The notes under the pieces were generated by a model that was given only the letters and a program-made list of their open reading frames with translations, had not been told where the DNA came from and ran no database searches. Shown here piece after piece: positions 63,936-64,000 of a stretch of DNA of 64,000 bases. Within the stretch, counting starts at the first letter, position 1. Every line of letters starts with the position of its first letter. The stretch comes from an uncultured Winogradskyella sp. GTDB lineage: Bacteria; Bacteroidota; Bacteroidia; Flavobacteriales; Flavobacteriaceae. The translations under genes and the position numbers were made by a program. The stretch is from positions 62,001-126,000 of the forward strand of contig NZ_CANLYI010000009.1 in the NCBI RefSeq assembly GCF_947495255.1, read 5' to 3'.

Positions 63936-64000
63936 ATAGTACCTAGTTGAGCATTGTCGAAATCTTTAAGAACAGGGACTTTATGACCCTTTTATATCGA
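63936..64000. other. Intergenic end of window
   Basis: No gene start is visible. The stretch 'TTGAGCATTGTCGAAATCT' resembles the TTCGACAAGCTCAA-type interspersed repeats of Flavobacteria, but one partial copy is not enough to call it. Confidence 0.3.

Noticed and set aside
1-64000. CRISPR array, cas genes, toxin-antitoxin pair or complete prophage
   Set aside because: No regularly spaced repeats, cas-like proteins or phage structural genes were seen. The only mobile DNA is the relic near 7000-7540.

Overview
The window comes from the chromosome of an AT-rich member of the Bacteroidota, almost certainly a marine Flavobacteriaceae (the gene set resembles Olleya, Lacinutrix, Winogradskyella and their relatives, but the genus cannot be fixed by eye). 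The evidence is the promoter type (TTG or TTTG about 18 bases before TAnnTTTG), the lack of Shine-Dalgarno sites, BshA (bacillithiol synthesis), LptD, M61, BatA and ApbE/DUF4266/DUF3570 proteins of flavobacterial type, and GyrA with Thr at the position of E. coli Ser83. Most of the 64 kb is dense core genome. Accessory DNA is confined to the left end and a few scars.

1-7640: a stress and carbohydrate block. It holds the end of a GH130 phosphorylase gene, a GT4 glycosyltransferase, a secreted PepSY-like protein, a P2-type (Ca2+-like) ATPase and an Hsp20. The PepSY-like gene and hsp20 each carry the 12-bp palindrome TGACCTAGGTCA about 70 bases before the start codon, so they probably share a regulator. 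To the right lies a scar: an IS3-type OrfA fragment, a 52-codon integrase N-terminus with a tandem 11-bp repeat in front of it, and the 3' half of a tRNA-Arg(UCU) followed by its terminator. This looks like the far end of an old tRNA-integrated island, and the stress block may be its cargo.

7640-23290: a PgpH-like HD phosphodiesterase, thiolase, an NlpC/P60 peptidase, a TPR protein with gyrA, clpC, hutH, a TlpA-like lipoprotein, and the bifunctional NAD(P)HX repair enzyme.

23290-28373: the threonine operon thrA-thrB-thrC. In front of thrA is an unannotated 35-residue ORF that starts a few bases after a good -7 promoter element. Thirteen of its residues are Thr or Ile, so it is a candidate attenuation leader peptide.

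28440-43450: small genes, then a long run on the minus strand. Read from its upstream end this run is an amidase, MlaD, a two-subunit Fe-S electron-transfer module, a broken MORN-like gene, serB, a thioredoxin/ApbE/DUF4266/DUF3570 operon, a GH3-beta-lactamase fusion and bshA. The ApbE operon is the best candidate for a poorly described system: a flavin transferase sits beside a tiny Gly/Cys-tailed lipoprotein and a predicted outer-membrane protein that carries two SGAS motifs resembling flavinylation sites.

43550-64000: lptD, ridA, an M48 peptidase, guaC, an ASCH-domain lipoprotein, TIGR02757, an M61 peptidase, a GT2, the batA / dihydroorotase-like / DUF4870 / esterase operon, a PhnP-like metallohydrolase, a 484-residue protein of unknown function with a textbook promoter, bcp, and an endonuclease III without Fe-S cysteines. 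The dihydroorotase-like protein has lost three metal-binding histidines and is probably a pseudoenzyme.
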